A stretch of DNA of 64,000 nt from assembly GCF_030936135.1 (NCBI RefSeq), contig NC_082637.1:3038001-3102000 (forward strand), in the 5' to 3' direction. Every line of letters begins with the position of its first letter. Positions within the stretch are counted from its first letter, which is position 1. Source of the stretch: Gavia stellata. Taxonomy: Eukaryota; Chordata; Aves; Gaviiformes; Gaviidae. The notes under the pieces are model-generated. The model did no database searches. It was given only the letters and a program-made list of their open reading frames with translations, and was not told the origin of the DNA. Positions 56,501 to 64,000 of this stretch are shown here, one piece after another. A program made the translations under genes and the position numbers.

Positions 56501-58053
56501 TATAGTGTTAAAAGGGAAAGCTGTAAAAACAGTGTAAATTGTAATTCACCAAACAAGGGTGTTCAGCAAGGTGCATCCTCTATACAGTAAAAGAACTGAG
56601 ATAACAAGACTTAAAAAAGGCATTTCTCCCGCACCAGCTTTCAGATGGGGCTTTCACAGGGCCAGCACTAATATCTACCACAGCAGAAAACTTGGAATGA
56701 TTCGACTTTGTCCCAGTTCATTAACTTTTTATGGGCAAAGAAAGATGTGGTAAATAATACCGTTTAAAGAGGAATAGCAGTTGTTTTCTGCAGTAAACTA
56801 CTACAAATACATACTGGAAGAACTATCAATAGCCACACCAACTTTCTGAAACATGCCTTCCTAGTCCTTCATTAGACAATCAGCTCACGGAGGCATTTTA
56901 GTTAATTTTAAGGCTTGAAAACCACTTTTTTTTCACTGTTATCTTTGCACAGCAGTGATTTAAGTCAGAGCACCCCACCCAATACAATACCTGATGCTGA
57001 TGTTTTGCCTTCGCATCCAACAACTACATTCACGGGGATGCTATGGCCTTTTCAGCAGTTTTAGTTTCCCAGAGGACAGATTAGGATATCATCCTCAATT
57101 CTTAATTTGCCAAGTGTTTGCCACTACTGTGCTGTTCCCACATCCCTGTATCTAGAATCAAGCCCCAGCAACACTGGTCTTAATTACAGCTGCAAACCCC
57201 CTCCTTAACGCAGAAGACACTCCTTGTCTTTGGTTTTTTTGTGTACAAAAAAGGGTTTTGATTTACCTTGACAGGCAAATCCTCTGCTCAAAAGGGTTTG
57301 CACAACATTTCCTCCATAAAAAATTTATTTTATTACTCAAAAGCCAGCATGCATGGCAAGGGGAATTACTCTTTCTGGCTCCCTCGCTGCTTTACTGTAC
57401 GACAAGTTTTATTCTTCCCATTTGCCACCAGATTTTCAAGTCCTCCCTAGCTGCTGCGTTACTCCATTTCCATGGAGTCAACAGGTTTTCTAGTGACTTC
57501 AGGGGAAAACAAAGGCACTGAGCACTTCCAAGAAAAGCCTTTTTCATTTTACACTCGCTTTAATGACTTTACAAATCCTGTTTAAAACTCCACTTAGCCC
57601 ATATGGACCATGTAGCTCCCCAGACCTGACAGTCTCCCTTGGCCCGAGGCAGAGCTGTTTTTTCCCCAGCAATTAGGGCAACCCTAGCTCAGCACCTCCC
57701 ATCCCACTTGTACAGGTTCCTCTCCCTTTTCCTGTCCCGGGTTTAAAACTTGTCGAGTTGGGAGGGACCTCCTGGCTTCGGCTACCATTTCCTATCCCAC
57801 TTACGGTATTGATGTCTCTGAACAATAAATCGGTTATTGCCACACTTGCATGATCTGGCTTCATCCAGGACAGTATGTGACCCTCCACCTGCGGCAGAGA
57901 GCAGCAGGCAGGCTCTGGCGTGTCCATCAGATGACCATGCAGGCAACAACCACTACAGAGTGGATGGACCCACCATGTGCTGCAGCTCCCGGCCACGCAT
58001 AGCTCATTGCCACCACCAGACAGGCTGGCCACGCACCGGTGCAGGACAAAGTC

Positions 58054-58690
58054 ACAGAAACACAGAAGGTTTGGGATGGGAAGGAACCTCTGGAGGTCAT
58101 GGTCCAACCCCCTGCTCAAGCAGGGCCACCTAAAAGAGCTGGTTGCCGAGGACGATGTCCAGGTGGCTTTTTAATACCTCCAAGGATGGAGACTCCAACA
58201 CCCTTCTGGGCAGCCTGTGCCAGTGCTCGGTCACCCTCACAGTGAAAAAGTGTTTCCTGATGTTGAGAGGGAACTTCCTTTGTTTCAGTTTGTGCCCATT
58301 GACTTTGGTCCTGTCACTGGGCACCACTGAGAACAGCCTGGCTCCATCCTCTTGGCACCTTCCCTTCAGGTATTTATGCACATCAATATGATCCCCCTGA
58401 GCCTTCTCTTCTCTGGGATGAAGAGTCCCAGCTCTTTCAGCCTTTCCTCACGGGACAGATGCTCCAGTCCCTTCATCATCTTCATTGCCCTCTCTCCAGT
58501 ATGTCTCTGTCTCTTCTACTGGGGAGCCCAGCACTGGACCCAGCACTCCAGATGTGGCCTCACCAGTGCTGAGCAGAGGGGAAGGACCACCTCCCTCCTG
58601 ATGCAGCCAAGGGTACCCTCACCCTTCTTGTAGCAAGGGCGCATTGCCCACCAGCACCCCCAGGGCCTCTTCTGCTAAGCTCCTTTCCAG
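58054..58690 (-). mobile_element. CR1 LINE fragment, older copy
   Basis: The reverse complement of a CR1 3' portion lies in the tetraspanin first intron. Diagnostic blocks are 'ggttgccgaggacgatgtcc', 'ctccaaggatggagactcca', 'gtgaaaaagtgtttcctgat' and 'cactccagatgtggcctcac'. The frame is broken into pieces. A remnant of the ORF2 C-terminus is visible at 58381-58130 (TVRVTEHWHRLPRRVLESPS). It is more diverged than the 45-kb copy. Confidence 0.9.
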
Positions 58691-59341
58691 GACATGCACG
58701 GCTCTGCACTGCTCCCCACTGTCCTACAGGTCCTTTAGTTTCTGAGGCCTTGGAAGCCCATAGCTTCAAGACTTTCTCCACTTTTTTCTACTGGGGAAAA
58801 AAAAAAAGCAATCAGCAATTTAAAAACCTAGCACACACATTTCTGTGTTCCCTCAGACTTTTGAGTTGTGAAAACATGGATTTGCAAAATAATAAAAAAA
58901 AATAATACAGACCTCAGCAAGTTGGCTTTGGATTGGAGCAAAAAGCACCAAAGCTGGGAGCCCCTAGCAAGTTGTCCTCGACTGCCAGCAGCACCGACAG
59001 CCCCAGGAGAGACTTACCCCTGATCTTGTGCCAGTCATTAGCCACAATTTTAAAACCTTTAAACCAGTCTCCTCACGTGAGGTACAGAGGTGGGACATAA
59101 CTGACAAAACTGTACTGAGCTTACTTATACAAAGCCATGGGAGACTCTTGGAAGTACATTATATCTAAATATTCAGCTGCAATGTACAACTACGGGGCAT
59201 GTTTCAGCTTGCCTTCAAAACACACTGCAGGGCCGCTCGGCGGGTACGGTGGGAAGCGCTTGCTTTTTCCTTTCCTGCCTCAAATGAAAACAATGAGCAG
59301 CAGCCAAAAGGCTCTGAAAACCTGCGGCTCTCTTTCAGGGC

Positions 59342-59359
59342 GGGGGGGGGGGGGGGGGG
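59342..59359 (+). repeat. Poly-G run, 18 bases
   Basis: Eighteen consecutive G follow CAGGGC. The run is capable of G-quadruplex formation on the plus strand. Confidence 0.85.
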
Positions 59360-60257
59360 AAGAAAACTAAAATCTACTTGCAGTTTTTACATGCTGCAAA
59401 CCCACACACTCGAGAGAGGATTCTGGTTTTAGTAGGTTTATTTTCAAGTTATATACAAACATTCTCCTTAGAGTTGCCCAAGCATGTCATCTTCTGTTCC
59501 CCAAGCTTAACTCTAGGGTTATCTTCCCATCCTTAAAAGCCAGCAGGTATCCTACAAAGCATAAGTGGTGAGATGTCCTCATGGAGACACCGCACACCAG
59601 TGCGGAGCAAGGAATCCTACCCCAAATCCTCTGACTTCTAATGCTTAAACCTCTGCCTTGGAGTCAGTGTGCTGCTGACAATGAAAAATCACAGAGCATC
59701 ACGCACCTCTGGTGACAACAGGACCACTATTAGGAGAAAGCAGCACCAGCCTTTTCACTCTTACTCTCCCCAAATACAGACTGCAGGGCAAGAGCTTGCT
59801 GTGAACTTCAGCTGAGCACGGATGGATTTATTAGCCTCTGCCAAGCTGTTTTGGATCTGAGCAGCCGGTTCAGACACAAAACACTGTCTAATTCAATATT
59901 TGCCTTCAGAACCACCCTAGTTTCTTCACGAGCTGTTCCTGGCTCAGCCACCAGATCCTGCGACTTCCACCTCACAAGCTACAAACCGAACAGCAAAGAA
60001 ATGCACCTAAACCACAGCGGAGCTAATCCTAAAACCTGGGGAAATTTCTCAGCACTGGTGATGGGGCAGATGCCTCTAATCTGCCCTGAAATATTGCTTG
60101 TCACCCAGCTGAAAGGGAAGGGACATGGGGAGCAGGGCCACGTGGCAGTTGTGTGCCTCTTCCCGTAAGGAAGAGCGCAGGTTGGGATTGTCCTGACGCA
60201 AAGGGATCTTGCCAGCTTCACAGTAAAGCAAATGCAGCTTGGCAGTGCCACGCTTTT

Positions 60258-60281
60258 GGGGGGGGGGGGGGGGGGGGGGGG
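60258..60281 (+). repeat. Poly-G run, 24 bases
   Basis: Twenty-four consecutive G follow GCTTTT. The length may be unreliable because long G homopolymers are a common sequencing and assembly error. Confidence 0.8.
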
Positions 60282-63200
60282 AAATCAAGGAAATGCCCAG
60301 TTCATACAACAACTACAGGAAAGAGCTGCTTTCTATTCCCCCTGGATGAAGTGCCCTCCAGCTCTAAACTTTCTTGCAGAGGGGTAACAAAGTGGGACCT
60401 CTTAAGCAGCTGTGATTACTAGAAGCACTTCTACGACATCAGACCTCTGGTTTTGGAGAGCTGCAAACTGAGACTCACGAGGAGGCCAAAGTGCATTTAG
60501 GACTGGATCCATAGCCTGGCCATCCAACAGGAGCCTTTTCGCAGGTTCAGGGACTGCTGGGGACATTCAGACAAAGTTTGTTCCCCCAAAGCGCACAGGA
60601 AAGGGTAAAGTTGCTCATACAGTATCTGCATCACCATCTGAACACTTCCCCTTCCCCGACCACTCAGCACCGACATCTTAGGTTTAATTTTATCCGTGAG
60701 GCCCCTATGCATACGGCAAAGCGCATTTTCTTGAAAGTCAGTTAAGCTCCGCTTCCTGATTTTGGGCAGCGTAGTTTCAAGTAAGGAGGAACTTTGCCCT
60801 TTCAAGGGACGCTCAAGTGGATTACGCCAAAGCGCCCAAATTCGATACCAAGCCCTGGCATCAGCCCCATCCAGTGACCACTCCGACTAACGTGGCTGGT
60901 TTTCCCCCCCACAGTTCAGCAAGGAGTTCACAGCAGAGCTAGGAACAGACCCACTGCTTTCTGCTTCCCACCCAACACTCCTCACGCTGGGTCAAGACAT
61001 TCCCCAGCCCTCCCCGGCTCATCGCCCCGTGGGTCCCAGGGGACCCCAGCCAGTTACAACGGCTCCATCAGATGGCCAGAAAGAAGGAGCCCAGGGGGAG
61101 GCCTGTCCCAAGCCTTTCAGAAGTGGATGAATGACCACAGCTTTACATGCTGGACGTGCTAAAAAAATAAAAATAGAGCCCTTGATTAAGCAGATTTTTC
61201 CACCACGGATGCTGCTGTGAGTCAGACTGACCCCACAGCCCATCAGCATCATTTCCCTGACCTGGAGAGGGGAAGAGAGCTTCCACAGCTCTTCCATCTT
61301 CCTGTCAAGTATCACACACAGCATTAAAACCCGGCAGAGCTGCCTGTCCCCACTGTCACGCACAGCAGGCAGCTACAGGCAGGATTAAGGATTTGCCTAA
61401 GAACAGATGGAGGAAAGGTGAGAAACAGGTCACAGAGCTGCTGACACCCAGACCTCTAATGACTCTTTGGAGAATACCTCCATCCTTAAAAATCAATGTG
61501 TTTCTAGCACAAATAATCTCCAACATAACCTTTGCTGTTCACTACATTTTCAATTCCATCTAGGGATTAAAAAAATCTCCTCCTCATTGGGGTTTTTAAT
61601 TTATTTTTTAAGTATCCATCTGATTTCTCTCTGACTGAGGCTTCAGAGCAAGCATTCCCAAACCACCCATCACTGGTGGACTTCAAACCACTCACAAATG
61701 CAGGAATTTTTTTTTTTTTTTTAACAGATACATTTATTCCTCCCAATTACTAAAAATTATTTAAAAGTGATACCACAGCAATATTGTGATGGCTTGAGCT
61801 TCCAGTACACCCTCTCACCTCACTCAGCAAACCCTAAGGTTGAAAACAAGTAGCTTTTGGTCTTGGATGCACCAAGGGCAAAGGAGATAGATTAAGCGCA
61901 GACCAAACAGACAAACATTACAGGATGCCTAGACCAGCTGCGAGTATCTCCTCAAAGCACAGATGACACTAGTACCCCAAAACACATTTGATTCATGCTC
62001 CTTGGAAACTCCTGGGTTACAAATCCGAAGATATTCGCAAAAACCACCTGATGTAGGGTGGAGAAGGGAAATGGGAGACAGCCGGCCACCACGAGCTTTG
62101 CAGTTCTGAGACATTCTCAACAAGGACTAGGTGAGAAGGCAAAGCCCCTCTCTGTTCTCCAGTCAATGGATGACTCTTGCAACATCTAGAGTCAAACCCC
62201 AACCCAGAAACTGTAGTTCACACTTCTTGTTAGCAAAGAAGCAGGACCCAGCTGGGTCTTCTGAACAGTCAAAGCTCCTGAATGACCTGTAATCAGCTCA
62301 AATGCACCCTGAGCCTGTGTGGGTGTGGAGGGAGACAGGAATCAGCTGGGGAAATCCAAGTCTGGCTTCATTGCTCACAGGTAGAGCACACCCTGCTAGG
62401 GACCAGCGCTGGGATCACTCTCCTGGGCTTCTCCTCCTTGAACAATCCTGTTTCTGTCAACAGATTAACTTCTGCTCTCTCAAATCCACCGGTCCTGCTA
62501 AAACCACTTGGGCAATAACTTATCTTTATCCTCCTCCCTGCTGCTGGGCAAGTGAAGCAAGGCTGGGGATGCACCCACCTCTGATAAAAAGCGAATGGGA
62601 AACCTGGGCAAACAGGATTTTCACTGCCGCAACACGTTAAGGTAGCCTTTTGGTGACGAAGTCCCCAGGACTGCTGGTGGATGCCAAACCCCCTCTGAAA
62701 GCAGGTCTGTTTAGTGACAACGAAGCTGAAGGAGAAGGTGAGCAGATATGAGGTGCTAATGGCTGGATTCGGCAGCGCAGCTTTGCTATTAAAGAAGGGG
62801 GGGTTGAAGAAAAGCAACCTGGGAGGGTGTGCGGATCACATTATACAGAGGTATCAGAGCATGAAACTTCCACTTGATTTTAAGATTCCAGTTTCTTCCC
62901 TTGGACCAGCAAGTGAACCCCAGCGTTTCATCTCTCCCCTTCCAGCAGCATCAGCACATCCACCCAGCCAAGTCCCCTCACAAGACATTACGAAGATCAT
63001 CAGAGTCTCCTCCCAGCCTTCCTCTCCCTCTTTTAGGGTCCATGAGTTAAACCAGCATCCCCAGCCTTCACCTAGAACAGGCCAACACCCACTAACCAAA
63101 GTAACCACACACTTGGACCTAATTAGTAGGTGCTAAAAAGCAAAATTGGAGGTGGGCAGATCTCCTACAGCTTGAAGCACCACCCTTGGTAACTGTGTAG

Positions 63201-64000
63201 TTAAAACAGCTTAAATCAATGCCTTGTTTGTGGGGGTTATGCACACCTACAGCCCCCCCAGTCTCATCCCTGTAGCGGAATGACCTGCAGATACAATGCT
63301 GAGCCTGGTGGGTAGGAGAGAGGTTGCTTTTTCACCTGATTTAGGAAACCTCTATTTGTCATTCTGGAAAATCTGTGTTTCTTCACTCCTGCACAACGAT
63401 AACAATCAGAGATCTAAAAGAGGATTCATTGCCTTTTTAAGACATTTCTAAGCAATAACCTTTGTCAAAGCACCATAACCGCACCAGCTGCTGAATATGC
63501 AGGTGGTGAATTATTTTCCATAATCATTTCCAAGCTGGACAAGATTTGCAGCATGCAATTGTCTGAGCACGAATTACTCCTTAGAGAAAAGAACTCTAAC
63601 ACTTCTTGCAAATCTTCTGTTTTGATAATGATCTGGAGCCTTGTACTCGGTAGAGCCCCAACTGTTAGAAATGTTCTGAAACAGCATAAAAGAGTCAGTT
63701 CCTCCTTCCCCACCCTCCTAAAACCTGAATTCCAGGTTCTGCAGTAGGAATGCAATTACCACATGTAATGGTGGTGGCGGCGTCTAAATGCCACAGGCTT
63801 TGGGGCTGCGTTGCTCTTCGTACAGTAAAAAACCCAAAGGGCTGGTCTGGGGTCACCCCAAATTCAGAGGCTATAGACATGCAGAAGGATAATTACGGAT
63901 CGCTTGTGACTCCAGATGACCTAATAACTTCAATCACAATTAGAGGGCTCCCTTACAGCAGAAGAATAAGTACCAGAGACACTTCTAGGAGGACATAACC

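Noticed and set aside
60115-60140. Possible tetraspanin exon 1 with ATG and a GTGACA donor
   Set aside because: It would encode only a few residues (MSLPFQL) with no transmembrane character, in the wrong phase for exon 2.

Overview
This is vertebrate nuclear DNA, most likely from a bird. The evidence is multi-exon genes with GT-AG introns, CpG-island promoters, several CR1 LINE fragments (the dominant avian repeat) and one MIR-like SINE relic. There are no Alu, L1 or B-type mammalian repeats and no bacterial gene organisation. One CR1 copy is young enough to keep an open frame, which fits a neoavian genome, but the species cannot be named from the sequence. Almost all open frames in the window are chance or shadow frames. 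The real coding sequence is about 1.45 kb, in 12 short exons on the minus strand.  Layout, left to right: 1-5258 is probably intron 1 of a minus-strand gene. Its first exon and CpG-island promoter (about 4850-5750) contain a perfect palindromic CRE, a strong splice donor, and a GC-rich 44-59 bp minisatellite just upstream. Conserved vertebrate gene order (SKA1 followed by MAPK4 on the same strand) makes MAPK4 the leading candidate, but no diagnostic coding exon lies in the window. From 5.75 to about 26.3 kb is intergenic DNA with old repeats, microsatellites, a perfect 12-bp-stem hairpin and a few stretches that look like conserved noncoding elements. From 26.3 to 43.1 kb is the SKA1 gene on the minus strand. 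All six coding exons can be assembled with consistent splice phases into a 253-residue protein. Its CpG promoter at 42.8-43.15 kb carries a CDE/CHR-type cell-cycle element and NRF1-like palindromes. From 43.2 to beyond 64 kb is a tetraspanin gene on the minus strand. It is TSPAN3-like and probably TSPAN36. Six exons covering everything except the first about 20 residues are present, with a 3' UTR running down to a strong poly(A) signal about 170 bp before the SKA1 promoter. The remaining 50.1-64 kb is its first intron, whose exon 1 was not found in the window.  The three genes are tandem and co-oriented (tetraspanin, then SKA1, then the putative MAPK4). They share no obvious pathway. SKA1 acts at the kinetochore-microtubule interface in mitosis, and the tetraspanin is a four-pass membrane scaffold. 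I found no new biological system. The points most worth following up are an upstream ORF overlapping the SKA1 start codon, the very tight tetraspanin/SKA1 gene border, the tetraspanin beside SKA1 (not there in human), and a compact nested inverted repeat near 7.5 kb.
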